This document shows positions 1 through 8,631 of a stretch of DNA of 64,000 nucleotides, in pieces; position 1 is the first letter of the stretch, and every line of letters starts with the position of its first letter. The notes below the pieces were generated by a model. It made no database searches and was not told the origin of the DNA. It worked only from the letters and a program-made list of their open reading frames with translations. The stretch spans positions 124,001 through 188,000 of the forward strand of contig NZ_PPXG01000005.1 in the NCBI RefSeq assembly GCF_002909485.1, read 5' to 3'. The translations under genes and the position numbers were made by a program. This stretch comes from Stutzerimonas stutzeri. GTDB lineage: Bacteria > Pseudomonadota > Gammaproteobacteria > Pseudomonadales > Pseudomonadaceae.

Positions 1-155
1 TCGAGCGATCAGGCTGAATCGACCTCCGAATAAAAAACGGGCCGCAGACGTTTTGTCGCAGTTAATCCGTCACATTTCGTCCGATTGAATTTGATCATCG
101 GGACGATAGAAGGCATAGTCGCCACCACTTTGAAATCACCGACACGGTCGTGCCC

Positions 156-794
156 ATGCACCAACGCTTCGCACCCCTCGTGCCTCTTGCACTTATCGCC
201 TTGCTGACGGCATGTGCCGGGCAGCCCGTACAGACCGAGCAGCAGATCACATCGCCTCGGCTGTCGCACAATCATCCCCTGGCCGGATTTGACTTTTCTG
301 CACTCGAAAAGAGCGAAGAGGAGTCGCTGACCGAGCTGTCAGACGAGCACGAGCACGAGTACCAGCTGCCGGAGCTAGCTGACAGTATTCTGGAGCGTGG
401 CTTCACTCTGGTTGGCACGCCTTATCGCTTCGGCGGCAGCTCGGTGAAGACCGGTTTCGACTGCAGCGGTTTCGTCGGTTTTCTGTTCCGCAAGGAAGCT
501 GGCCTCGAGCTGCCGCGCTCTACCCGCGAGTTGATCAACCTCGACGCACCAGTGGTCAAGCGTAATGATCTAGAGCCCGGTGACGTGGTGTTCTTCAACA
601 ACCGTGGTCGCGGGCGAGTCAGTCACGCTGGAATCTACATCGGCGATGATCAGTTCATTCACGCCTCCAGCAGCCGCAGCGGCGGCGTACGCGTTGACAG
701 CCTGGACGACAAGTACTGGCGTGCCAGCTACATGGAAGCCAAGCGCGTGCTGGCGCTGGCTTCGGATCTGGTACCTCACACCGCTCAGCGTTGA
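156..794 (+). CDS. NlpC/P60 family lipoprotein (peptidoglycan endopeptidase-like), copy 1
   Basis: Predicted lipid-anchored cell-wall hydrolase that would cleave peptide cross-links or stem peptides of peptidoglycan. The N-terminus is a lipoprotein signal ending in LLTAC, with the lipidated Cys near residue 20. A very acidic linker rich in Glu, Asp and His follows (about residues 50-72). The NlpC/P60 domain has GTPYRFGG, the catalytic Cys in FDCSGF (about residue 103), the catalytic His in SHAGIYIG, and HASSS further on. I chose ATG 156; a GTG two codons upstream is in frame. The next gene is a paralogue in the same direction, so this looks like a tandem duplication. The substrate bond is not readable from sequence. 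Confidence 0.9.
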   Translation: MHQRFAPLVPLALIALLTACAGQPVQTEQQITSPRLSHNHPLAGFDFSALEKSEEESLTELSDEHEHEYQLPELADSILERGFTLVGTPYRFGGSSVKTGFDCSGFVGFLFRKEAGLELPRSTRELINLDAPVVKRNDLEPGDVVFFNNRGRGRVSHAGIYIGDDQFIHASSSRSGGVRVDSLDDKYWRASYMEAKRVLALASDLVPHTAQR

Positions 795-870
795 TTCGGC
801 GACTTGCGGGGGTTGCGTCGACCGCCGCATGCCGGCAGAGTGATGGCTTATTTGCCTGGACCGCTCTGCG

Positions 871-1395
871 ATGCATTACCTGGCCCGCCTTACGCTTGTC
901 ATTCTCTTCGCGCTGCTGACCGCATGTGCTGGTCAGCCGTCGGCGCCGCCAGTCATTCAGGAGCCAAGTACCTCTCATCCCGTGCCCGGTATTGCCGAGG
1001 ACGTGCTTTTCAGTGCGCTCGGCCTGGTTGGCACGCCGTACCGCTGGGGCGGCAATACGCCCGATAGTGGATTCGATTGCAGCGGGCTGATCGGTTACGT
1101 CTATCGTGGCGCTGCCGGCATCAGCCTTCCTCGCACCACCCAGGAGATGAGCAATCTGCGTGGCCCTGCCGTGCGGCGCCATGCACTGCAGCCCGGTGAT
1201 CTGGTGTTCTTCGCCACCAGCGGCGGCCGTCGCGTCAGTCATGCCGGCATCTATGTGGGCGAGGATCGCTTCGTCCATGCGCCGTCATCCGGGGGTACCG
1301 TGCGGTTAGACAGCCTGACCGCCAGTTACTGGCAGAAGAATTTCCTGGGTGCCAAGAGAGTCCTCGACCAGGAGCGTTTGGCCAGCAATCCCTAA
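871..1395 (+). CDS. NlpC/P60 family lipoprotein, copy 2
   Basis: Second, shorter NlpC/P60 lipoprotein (174 aa), 76 bases after its paralogue. The signal peptide ends in LLTAC with Cys19, followed by AGQP exactly as in copy 1. The domain has GTPYRWGG, the catalytic Cys70 in FDCSGL and the His in SHAGIYVG; all expected catalytic positions are present. It lacks the acidic linker of copy 1. The ribosome site upstream of ATG 871 is weak, so this start rests on the lipoprotein signal. It probably acts on peptidoglycan from the inner face of the outer membrane. Identity between the two copies is highest in the signal peptide and catalytic domain. Confidence 0.9.
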   Translation: MHYLARLTLVILFALLTACAGQPSAPPVIQEPSTSHPVPGIAEDVLFSALGLVGTPYRWGGNTPDSGFDCSGLIGYVYRGAAGISLPRTTQEMSNLRGPAVRRHALQPGDLVFFATSGGRRVSHAGIYVGEDRFVHAPSSGGTVRLDSLTASYWQKNFLGAKRVLDQERLASNP

Positions 1396-1580
1396 GCTGG
1401 CCTGCTGTGGCGGTCTGCCTACGATCGCTGCGCACCTATTTAATATCCTGAAACAGTCTCCGTTTGACATGCGGTGATATCGCTCGTCTCAGCGTTTGGC
1501 TACCATGCGCATCCTCATTTCCTTCCGTGCCCAGCTTGCTGTGCACAAGCCCCTTTCCCTGTTTCTCCACTAGGTGAGTT

Positions 1581-2834
1581 ATGCCTGAATTACTGACGTA
1601 CGTGCTCATCGCGCTGGCGGTGGCGGCGCTGCTTGGCGTGGTGCTCGAAGAAATTACCCATGTGAACAAAGCCAAGGTGACGCTGTTCTTCGGCACCCTG
1701 GCCTGGCTGCTGCTGTTCATCTTCACGCCGGTGGGCGAGGCGCGGGAAACCGTGCTGGAAAGCCTCAACGAGAACATCGCCGAAATTGCCGGATTGTGGA
1801 TTTTCCTGGTGGCGGCGATGACCTTCGTCGCGTACCTGAACAAGAAGGGCATGATCGAGAACCTGATCTACCTGGTGCTGCCCAAGCGGATCAGTGAGCG
1901 GGCCTTGCTATTTCTCACCGCGACCTTCTGCTTCGTATTCTCCTCGCTGGCCGACAACATCACCGCGACGCTGGTCTCCATCACGCTGATCCTCTCGCTG
2001 CAGCTGGATCGCGCAAAGACCATCAAGTTCGCCACGTTGGTGGTGTTCTCCGTCAACTCCGGTGGTGTGGCACTGATTACCGGCGACGTCACCACGCTGA
2101 TGATCTTCCTGGCCGGCAAGGTGGCGATTCTTCAGCTGCTGGTGCTGGCTGTCCCGGCCTTTCTCGCGGTGATGGTGTTGGCCGCCATGTTGTCGATCGG
2201 CATGCGCGGCGAGGTGATGGTGCAGGGGCAGCGCAACGACGTGCGCGGGGTGGACGTAGCCATCGCCGTGATCTTCCTGTGCACCATCCTCAGCACCATC
2301 ATCGGCAACTTCCTGTTCCAGATCCCGCCGGTGCTGACTTTTCTCTCTGGCTTGTCGGTGATGTTTCTGGTTGCGCGTTTCTTCAGTGACGACAACGACT
2401 CCGACCCGATCCTCGAATACGTACGGCAGGTGGAGTTCGAAACGCTGTTTTTCTTCCTCGGAATTCTGCTGCTGGTCGGCATGCTCAAGGAGATTCGCGT
2501 GCTCGACGGGCTGGTGCACATCTACGACCAGGTGCCGGCTGTCATGGCCAACTACCTGATGGGTGTGATGTCGGCGGCCATCGACAACGTGCCGCTGACC
2601 GCAGCGCTGCTGAAATCCGGGCTGGAAATGGGCGTGGCCGAGTGGATGGTGCTGACCTATGCGGTGGGCGTCGGCGGCTCGCTGCTGGTGATCGGTTCGG
2701 CCTCGGGCATCGTCGCCATGAGCAAGGTGCCGGGGCTGACCTTCGGCAGCTACCTGCGCTACATGCTCTACCTGTTCATCGCCTTCAACATCGGCTTCGC
2801 CGGTGTTTATCTGGTCGGCCTGTCGGTGGGCTGA
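1581..2834 (+). CDS. nhaD: NhaD-type Na+/H+ antiporter
   Basis: Integral membrane protein of 417 aa with about a dozen hydrophobic segments, belonging to the NhaD / arsenite-permease-like ion transporter superfamily. Family-typical features are SLADNITATLVSITLIL in the first half and AAIDNVPLTAALLKSG in the second half; these paired Asp-Asn motifs are characteristic of the fold. It would expel Na+ (or Li+) in exchange for protons at the cytoplasmic membrane. An AGGTG ribosome site lies 5 bases before ATG 1581. It stands alone between the lipoprotein genes and a convergent phosphoesterase gene. The same window also carries the sodium-pumping oxaloacetate decarboxylase oadGAB. The exact cation preference is inferred. 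Confidence 0.88.
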   Translation: MPELLTYVLIALAVAALLGVVLEEITHVNKAKVTLFFGTLAWLLLFIFTPVGEARETVLESLNENIAEIAGLWIFLVAAMTFVAYLNKKGMIENLIYLVLPKRISERALLFLTATFCFVFSSLADNITATLVSITLILSLQLDRAKTIKFATLVVFSVNSGGVALITGDVTTLMIFLAGKVAILQLLVLAVPAFLAVMVLAAMLSIGMRGEVMVQGQRNDVRGVDVAIAVIFLCTILSTIIGNFLFQIPPVLTFLSGLSVMFLVARFFSDDNDSDPILEYVRQVEFETLFFFLGILLLVGMLKEIRVLDGLVHIYDQVPAVMANYLMGVMSAAIDNVPLTAALLKSGLEMGVAEWMVLTYAVGVGGSLLVIGSASGIVAMSKVPGLTFGSYLRYMLYLFIAFNIGFAGVYLVGLSVG

Positions 2835-2858
2835 CCGCGCTTCGCGTGCGAGCGCGGG

Positions 2859-3662
2859 TCACCAGCTCAGGTTGAAGTGGGAACCCAGCACGAAGCGACC
2901 GTCGAGCAGGTCCCAGCGTTCGACGCAGACCTTCTTCTGTTCGCCGGGGTGCAGCTTCAGCCGGTTGAAGGAGTTTGGCGAGGTGCCACGCAGGCGGGTC
3001 GAGAGCGTGGTGCCGGCCTGCACCATCCAGATCTCCCGCGCGAGACCGCTGTACTGCTTGGACAACGGCAGCACGTAGGGCAGATGGATGTGCCCGCCCA
3101 TGACCAGGTCCAGCCCGTGCTCGGCCCAGCGCTGCAGCGCGGGTTCGGCGCCGTGCTGCAGGTTGCTCAGGTCGCTCGGCACCATGGCGCCGAACGGCTG
3201 ATGGGCCACCACGATGCGAATCTTGCCCGGGTCGCTTTCCTCCAGACGCCTCGCCACGCGCTCCACCTGCCGTGCCGTTACCACGCCGTCCTTGTGCCGG
3301 CGGGGATGGGTGGTGTTGAGCCCGATCACCAGCATCTGTTCGTTCTCGAAGACCGGCTCCAGATCGTCACCGAAATGCTGGCGGTAATTGCCGTAGGGTG
3401 TGAACAGGCGTGCGAAGAGGTTGTACAGCGGGATGTCGTGGTTGCCCGGAATCACCAGCGTATCGCCGACGCCGTCGGCCTCAAGGCGGCGGACGAAGGC
3501 GGCGGCACTGGCGAACTGGCCGCGGCGGGCGCGCTGGGTGATGTCGCCGGAGAACACCAGCAGGTCTGCTCGATGCTCGCGTACATGATCCTCCAGCGCC
3601 TGGACCACGGCGGGTTGCTCGGTGCCGAAATGGGTGTCGGAGATCTGCACGATGCTGGTCAT
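2859..3662 (-). CDS. Calcineurin-like metallophosphoesterase
   Basis: 267-aa cytoplasmic metallophosphoesterase of the 3',5'-cyclic-nucleotide-phosphodiesterase (CpdA/GpdQ-like) group. The five metal-binding blocks are in order: ISDTHFG near the N-terminus, FSGDITQ, IPGNHDIP, VAHQPFG and MGGHIHLPY. No signal peptide is visible. The substrate cannot be assigned: cAMP, other phosphodiesters and phosphomonoesters are all possible in this family. The gene converges on nhaD with 24 bases between stops. Its start is about 150 bases from the riboswitch of the divergent cobalamin operon, so the two promoters share that region. Confidence 0.85.
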   Translation of the reverse strand: MTSIVQISDTHFGTEQPAVVQALEDHVREHRADLLVFSGDITQRARRGQFASAAAFVRRLEADGVGDTLVIPGNHDIPLYNLFARLFTPYGNYRQHFGDDLEPVFENEQMLVIGLNTTHPRRHKDGVVTARQVERVARRLEESDPGKIRIVVAHQPFGAMVPSDLSNLQHGAEPALQRWAEHGLDLVMGGHIHLPYVLPLSKQYSGLAREIWMVQAGTTLSTRLRGTSPNSFNRLKLHPGEQKKVCVERWDLLDGRFVLGSHFNLSW

Positions 3663-3811
3663 GGGCGTCGGTTATGGTCCTGGCTGATCGGGGCATTGTT
3701 GCATTCGAAGCCTTTCGGCGTCCGCCGTTCCAAGCGGTGAGATGCAAGCGGAAATTGCAGGGCGCTGCGACAACCCTGCGGTTGCGTCACGTCCAGCCTT
3801 GGACTAACCTC

Positions 3812-4010
3812 CGCGTCGCCTCAGGTGCCCCCTGCAAAAGGGGGTGAAACAGGGAAGCCGGTCCATTCTTACGAAGATTCCGGCGCTGCCCCCGCAACGG
3901 TAGGCGAGTCGAGAAACCGTAATAGCCACTGTGCTCGCGCATGGGAAGGTGCGGTTTCGGGACGCCGCAAGGCGTACGCTCGCAAGCCCGGAGACCGGCC
4001 TGTCGCATTT
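3812..4010 (+). ncRNA. Cobalamin (B12) riboswitch
   Basis: The leader of the B12 operon holds the conserved parts of the AdoCbl riboswitch in the right order: the GGTGCC segment at about 3824, GTGAAACAGGGAA at about 3843-3855, the core GCTGCCCCCGCAACGGTA at about 3885-3902, and the B12-box AAGCCCGGAGACCGGCC at 3984-4000. Binding of adenosylcobalamin should lower expression of the downstream receptor and biosynthesis genes. The exact 5' and 3' ends are estimated. The expression platform lies between about 4010 and the receptor start at 4137. Confidence 0.93.
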
Positions 4011-4136
4011 CACTGACAGTGCGGCGGGCGCTGAGCGGGTGCGTACCCTTCGCGGTATTCACTTCTCTTCTGCAGTTCCTTCGTCTGTCTTCGTCGACTT
4101 TCAGTCGTGCGGGTGGGCACGACGGAGACCTGTACC

Positions 4137-5990
4137 TTGACTTGCAAGCCCCGTTTCAAGCCAGCGGCCTATGTGCTGCTCGGCAGCTTCTCCTTTTCCA
4201 TTGGCCAGCTGGCCGCCGCTCCTCTCGACCTTGAACAGCAGGTGGTAACCGCTACGCGCACCGCGCAGACCGCTCGGCAAAGCCTGGCGGCAGTGACGGT
4301 GATCGACCGCGAGCGAATCGAGCGTAGTCAGGCGAGCTCGCTGCCCGAGCTTCTGAAGCAAGTGCCCGGCGTTTCGCTGGCGAACAATGGTGGGCTGGGC
4401 AAGTCCACCTCGCTGTATATGCGCGGCACTGAGTCCGACCATGTGCTGGTGATGATCGACGGCATCAAGATCGGCTCGGTGACCTCCGGTGGCTCGGCCC
4501 TGCAGGATCTGCCGCTGGAACTGATCGAGCGCATCGAGGTGGTGCGCGGGCCACGCTCCAGCCTGTATGGCTCGGAAGCCATCGGCGGGGTGATCCAGAT
4601 ATTCACCCGCAAAGGGCAAGGGCAGGGCGTCAAACCGTTCTTCTCGGCCGGCTACGGCACCCATGATACCTACACCGGTAGCGCCGGTGTTTCCGGTGGC
4701 GACGGTCGTGGCTGGTACAGCCTGGGCGTCAGCGGTTCGGATACTGATGGCATCAACGTCAAATCGGTGGGCACCAGCGGCTACGAAAACGACGCCGATG
4801 GCTATCGCAACCTGTCCGCGACGCTGAGCGCTGGCTATCGTTTCGACAACGGTCTGGAGCTGGACGCCAACCTGCTGCAGGCCAAATCCCATAACGACTA
4901 CGACAGCGTGAACCGGGCTCGCACGTCCGGGTTCGGCGCCAATGCCGATGGTGTGTCGAAAGTTTTTGGCACCCGTGCACGCTTCAGTCCGCTGGAGCGC
5001 TGGCTGGTGACGCTGCAGGCCGGGCGCAGTGAAGACAAATCCGACGCCTATCAGGACGGGCAGTTCTATTCACGCTTCGACAGCCGCCGCGACACCCTCG
5101 GTTGGCAGAACGATATCCAGCTCGCCACTGGGCATACGCTGATCGTTGGGGCGGATCACCAGCGCGACGAGGTCAATGGCTCCACCGTTTATGACGTGGA
5201 ATCCCGTGACAACAAGGGCTACTTCACCCAGTACCTGGGCGAGGTCGGTCGCCATGACTGGCAGCTGTCGCTGCGTCGTGACGACAACGACCAGTTCGGC
5301 CAACACGACACCGGCAACATCGGTTACGGCTATGCGCTGACCGACTGGCTACGTGGCACCATCAGCTACGGCACGGCATTCAAGGCGCCGACCTTCAACG
5401 AGCTGTATTACCCCGACTACGGCAACCCCGAGCTGGATGCGGAAACCTCCGAGAGCCTTGAGGTCGGCCTTGCTGGTCAGCATGGCTGGGGCCACTGGGC
5501 GGTGAATGCCTATCGCACCGTGGTCGATGACCTCATTGCCTATGACGCCAGCATTTCCGCACCGGCCAACGTGCAGCAAGCGCGTATCCGCGGGGTCGAG
5601 CTGGTGCTCGGCAGCCAATCGTTCGGTTGGGACTGGAACGCCAACTACAGCCTGCTGGAGCCGGAGAACCGCTCCGCCGGGGCCAACCGCGGCAACGAGC
5701 TGGCGCGCCGGGCAAAACAGCTGTTCAACCTCGACGTTGACCGTCGGCTCGGTGCCTTCAGCGTCGGCGCCAGTCTGCACGCCGAGGGCCAGCGCTATGA
5801 CGACCTGGCGAACACCAAAGAGCTGTCCGGCTACGCCACTCTGGACCTGCGTGGCGAATACCGCATCACTCCCGAATGGCGCCTACAGGCGCGCGTCGCC
5901 AACCTGCTGGATGCCGACTACGAAACCGCCGAGGGCTACAACCAGCCCGGCCAGGCCGCTTACCTGACCGTGCGCTACCAGGCGCTGTAA
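4137..5990 (+). CDS. btuB: TonB-dependent vitamin B12 outer-membrane receptor
   Basis: Outer-membrane beta-barrel receptor (about 617 aa) that imports cobalamin or cobinamide using TonB energy. I favour TTG 4137 as start: GGAG lies 9 bases upstream and the product then opens with a signal peptide ending near QLAAAP. A GTG at 4107 is in frame but has no ribosome site. A TonB-box-like QQVVTATR follows the cleavage site. The plug domain has SLPELLKQVPGVS, SLYMRGTESDHVLVMIDG and EVVRGPRSSLYGSEAIGG. The barrel runs to the C-terminus, which ends in an aromatic-containing strand (VRYQAL). It is the first gene after the cobalamin riboswitch and before cobO, which is why I assign BtuB rather than a siderophore receptor. 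Confidence 0.9.
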   Translation: MTCKPRFKPAAYVLLGSFSFSIGQLAAAPLDLEQQVVTATRTAQTARQSLAAVTVIDRERIERSQASSLPELLKQVPGVSLANNGGLGKSTSLYMRGTESDHVLVMIDGIKIGSVTSGGSALQDLPLELIERIEVVRGPRSSLYGSEAIGGVIQIFTRKGQGQGVKPFFSAGYGTHDTYTGSAGVSGGDGRGWYSLGVSGSDTDGINVKSVGTSGYENDADGYRNLSATLSAGYRFDNGLELDANLLQAKSHNDYDSVNRARTSGFGANADGVSKVFGTRARFSPLERWLVTLQAGRSEDKSDAYQDGQFYSRFDSRRDTLGWQNDIQLATGHTLIVGADHQRDEVNGSTVYDVESRDNKGYFTQYLGEVGRHDWQLSLRRDDNDQFGQHDTGNIGYGYALTDWLRGTISYGTAFKAPTFNELYYPDYGNPELDAETSESLEVGLAGQHGWGHWAVNAYRTVVDDLIAYDASISAPANVQQARIRGVELVLGSQSFGWDWNANYSLLEPENRSAGANRGNELARRAKQLFNLDVDRRLGAFSVGASLHAEGQRYDDLANTKELSGYATLDLRGEYRITPEWRLQARVANLLDADYETAEGYNQPGQAAYLTVRYQAL

Positions 5991-6036
5991 GACCGCGGCG
6001 CAGGCATGTCGCCCGCGCCCACAGAAGGAGACTGCA

Positions 6037-6606
6037 ATGATCAAGCTTGCCCCGAGATACCAGCTGCTGGTTGGCCTCGCGCTTGCCGCGCTGCTGGCCA
6101 TGACCCGCGGACAGCACTTCGCCAGCGTCAACCTGCCGAGCGCGTCCTGGGCGGTGTTCTTTCTCGCCGGCGTGCTGGTGCGGCCGAAGTGGGTGTTTCC
6201 GGCACTGTTTCTCGAGGCTTCGCTGCTGGATTTCGCCGCCATCCAGTGGGCCGGTGTCAGCGACTGGTGCATGTCGCCGGCGTACTGGATGCTGGTGCCG
6301 GCCTACGGTTCGCTGTGGCTGGGCGGTCGACTCTACGCACGTCTGCATCGTGACCATTTCAGCAGCCTGGCGACCCTGGCGCTGTGCGTGATGGCGAGCG
6401 CCTTCGTTTGCTACCTGTTCTCCGGTGGCGGCTTCCTCTATTTCTCCGGGCGCTATCCCGAGCCGAGCCTGGCGCTGCTGGCCGAGCGCATCGCCACCTA
6501 TTACCCGCGCTACCTGTCGACCCTTGCGCTGTATGTCGGTGCTGCCGTGGTGCTGTTTGTCGGCTTGCGGGTCTGGGCTGAGCAGCGTGATGAGGCGCGA
6601 GCATGA
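6037..6606 (+). CDS. Predicted six-helix membrane protein of the B12 operon
   Basis: 189-aa integral membrane protein that I do not recognise by name. Roughly six hydrophobic segments are visible (around residues 8-26, 38-50, 52-70, 85-102, 108-130 and 160-182), with WCMSPAYWM between the third and fourth. A good GAAGGAG ribosome site precedes ATG 6037. It sits between the B12 receptor and cobO, with an ATGA overlap into cobO, under the cobalamin riboswitch. Size and topology resemble substrate-binding (S) subunits of ECF vitamin transporters or small cobalt/cobalamin permeases. That is inference only; no ATPase or coupling subunit is encoded nearby. Confidence 0.8.
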   Translation: MIKLAPRYQLLVGLALAALLAMTRGQHFASVNLPSASWAVFFLAGVLVRPKWVFPALFLEASLLDFAAIQWAGVSDWCMSPAYWMLVPAYGSLWLGGRLYARLHRDHFSSLATLALCVMASAFVCYLFSGGGFLYFSGRYPEPSLALLAERIATYYPRYLSTLALYVGAAVVLFVGLRVWAEQRDEARA

Positions 6607-7214
6607 GCGAATCCAGCGAACGCGATGATCGCCACAAGGCACGCATGCAGCGCAAGAAAGCGCTGATCGACGAGAAGATTGCCGAAGCCCAGGACGAGTA
6701 CGGCCTGCTACTGGTGCACACCGGCAACGGCAAGGGCAAGAGCAGTTCGGCCTTCGGCATGGTGGCGCGTGCGCTCGGCCATGGCATCAAGGTCGGCGTG
6801 GTGCAGTTCATCAAAGGTGCGGCCAGTACCGGCGAGGAGGCGTTCTTCCGGCGCTTCCCGGACGAGGTTCGCTACCACGTGATGGGCGAGGGCTTCACCT
6901 GGGAAACTCAGGACCGGCAGCGCGACATCGCCAAGGCCCGCGAGGCCTGGGCGGTGGCGGCCGAACTGCTTGCCGACCCTGAGATCGGCCTGGTGGTACT
7001 GGATGAGCTGAACATCGCGCTGAAGTACGGCTACCTGGAGCTGGAGCCGGTGCTCGCCGACATCGAGTCGCGGCCGCTGTTGCAGCACGTGGTGGTCACT
7101 GGGCGCGGAGCGCCGGCCGGTTTGATCGAGGCAGCGGATACGGTTACCGAGATGGGCCTGATCAAGCATGCGTTCAAGGCCGGGGTGAAGGCGCAGAGAG
7201 GAGTGGAGTTTTGA
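6603..7214 (+). CDS. cobO: Cob(I)yrinic acid a,c-diamide adenosyltransferase
   Basis: Transfers the adenosyl group of ATP to the cobalt of cob(I)yrinic acid a,c-diamide (or cobinamide), giving the upper ligand of coenzyme B12. The 203-aa length is normal for CobO/BtuR/CobA. The N-terminus is a charged helix, followed by the P-loop TGNGKGKSSSAFG (about residues 40-52). Further family motifs are VQFIKGA, WETQD, LDELNIAL and VTGRGAP. The ATG overlaps the stop of the preceding membrane-protein gene (ATGA), suggesting translational coupling. A 124-base gap with a palindromic repeat follows before cobB, the longest gap inside this operon. Confidence 0.95.
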   Translation: MSESSERDDRHKARMQRKKALIDEKIAEAQDEYGLLLVHTGNGKGKSSSAFGMVARALGHGIKVGVVQFIKGAASTGEEAFFRRFPDEVRYHVMGEGFTWETQDRQRDIAKAREAWAVAAELLADPEIGLVVLDELNIALKYGYLELEPVLADIESRPLLQHVVVTGRGAPAGLIEAADTVTEMGLIKHAFKAGVKAQRGVEF

Positions 7215-7246
7215 TGCCAGCGCTCAAGGCATTCGCGGACCGTTGC

Positions 7247-7318
7247 GTAGGGGGGATGACGCCTATTTCGTCCACCGTCAGCGTGGTCGGTGGATTGGTA
7301 AAGCGTCATCCATCCTAC
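7247..7318. repeat. Palindromic intergenic repeat (REP-like) between cobO and cobB
   Basis: Imperfect inverted repeat. The left arm GTAGGGGGGATGACGC (7247-7262) pairs with the right arm GCGTCATCCATCCTAC (7303-7318), with 14 of 16 positions complementary. A second inner pair is CGTCCACCG (about 7269-7277) against CGGTGGATT (about 7289-7297). The result would be a long hairpin about 72 bases in span. No second copy was noticed in this window. It resembles dispersed palindromic elements known from pseudomonad intergenic regions; that link is from memory and needs a genome count. Confidence 0.7.
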
Positions 7319-7338
7319 TCTGCCGACGAGAGGCCGTG

Positions 7339-8631
7339 ATGACCAGTAGACGCTGTCCAGCGCTGCTGATCGCCGCGCCCGCATCCGGGCAGGGCAAGAC
7401 CACGGTCACCGCGGCGCTGGCGCGACTGCACAGTCGTCAGGGCAAGCACGTGCGGGTGTTCAAGTGTGGGCCGGACTTTCTCGACCCGATGATCCTGGCC
7501 CGCGCCAGCGGCCGGCCGGTCTATCAGCTCGACTTGCGGATGGTCGGTGAGGAGGAGTCGTGCCGGTTGTTGTGGGACGCGGCGGGTGAGGCTGATCTGA
7601 TCTTGATCGAAGGCGTGATGGGGCTATTCGACGGTTCGCCGTCGGCGGCCGATCTGTCCCGGCGCTTCGGCGTGCCGGTAATGGCAGTAATCGACGGCTC
7701 CGCCATGGCGCAGACCTTCGGCGCCGTGGCTCACGGAATGAGCAGCTTTCAGCCGGATTTGCCGTTCGATGGTGTGCTAGCCAACCGGGTGGGCAGTGTT
7801 CGGCATGGCGATATTTTGCGCGATAGTCTTCCGCCTTCGATCCGCTGGTACGGTGCATTACCGCGCAGCGCCGAGGTGGAGTTGCCAAGCCGGCACCTGG
7901 GCTTGGTCCAGGCCGAGGAACTGGCCGATCTGGACACTCGTCTGGATGCTGCAGCCGATGCCTTGGCGCTTAGTGCAGATACAGATTTGCCCCCATCGGT
8001 CAGCTTCGCTGCGCCGCTCAGTACGCCACTCGAGCCGCTGCTCAAGGGCGTGCGCATCGGTGTTGCACGCGATGCCGCCTTTGCTTTTCTCTATCAGGCC
8101 AATCTGGACTTGCTGCAGGCGCTGGGTGCCGAGCTGCTGTTCTTTTCGCCGCTGCGTTTCACCCGGCTGCCGGCCGTGGATAGCTTGTATCTGCCAGGGG
8201 GCTACCCGGAGCTGCACCTGCGCGGCTTGTCGCGTAACCGAGCCATGGCCGACGCCATACGCGCCCACCACGAAGCCGGTAAACCAATTCTCGCCGAGTG
8301 TGGCGGCATGCTCTATCTATTTGATGGTTTGACCGATCTGGGCGGGGAACGTACACAAATGCTCGGTCTGCTGCCTGGCGAGGCGCGCATGCAGAAGCGC
8401 CTGACCGCTTTGGCGCTGCAGGAAGTAGCACTGCCTGAAGGGCGTCTGCGCGGCCATACGTTCCATCATTCGGAGCTGGAGTCGCCGCTCGAACCACTGG
8501 CCCGTGGCGAGTGCCCGAACTACAAGCGCACTGCCGAAGCGGTCTATCGCAAGGGGCGGCTGACGGCGTCCTACATTCACTTCTACTTGCCGTCTGATCC
8601 AGCAGCGGCTGCAGCGCTGTTGCGGCCATGA
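7339..8631 (+). CDS. cobB: Cobyrinate a,c-diamide synthase (glutamine-hydrolysing)
   Basis: Amidates the a and c carboxylates of (hydrogeno)cobyrinic acid using glutamine and ATP. The 430-aa protein has an N-terminal synthetase domain with the P-loop APASGQGKTTVTAALA (about residues 11-26), then LIEGVMGLFDG. The C-terminal class-I glutamine amidotransferase domain has the nucleophile Cys in AECGGMLYLFDG and the catalytic His region in YIHFY. I chose ATG 7339, preceded by GAGAGG; the frame stays open upstream through the palindromic repeat, which would give a spurious extension. The stop overlaps the bluB start (ATGA). Confidence 0.94.
   Translation: MTSRRCPALLIAAPASGQGKTTVTAALARLHSRQGKHVRVFKCGPDFLDPMILARASGRPVYQLDLRMVGEEESCRLLWDAAGEADLILIEGVMGLFDGSPSAADLSRRFGVPVMAVIDGSAMAQTFGAVAHGMSSFQPDLPFDGVLANRVGSVRHGDILRDSLPPSIRWYGALPRSAEVELPSRHLGLVQAEELADLDTRLDAAADALALSADTDLPPSVSFAAPLSTPLEPLLKGVRIGVARDAAFAFLYQANLDLLQALGAELLFFSPLRFTRLPAVDSLYLPGGYPELHLRGLSRNRAMADAIRAHHEAGKPILAECGGMLYLFDGLTDLGGERTQMLGLLPGEARMQKRLTALALQEVALPEGRLRGHTFHHSELESPLEPLARGECPNYKRTAEAVYRKGRLTASYIHFYLPSDPAAAAALLRP

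Noticed and set aside
7243-7338. In-frame upstream extension of cobB through the palindromic repeat
   Set aside because: The added residues come from the repeat and are not CobB-like; ATG 7339 has a proper ribosome site.
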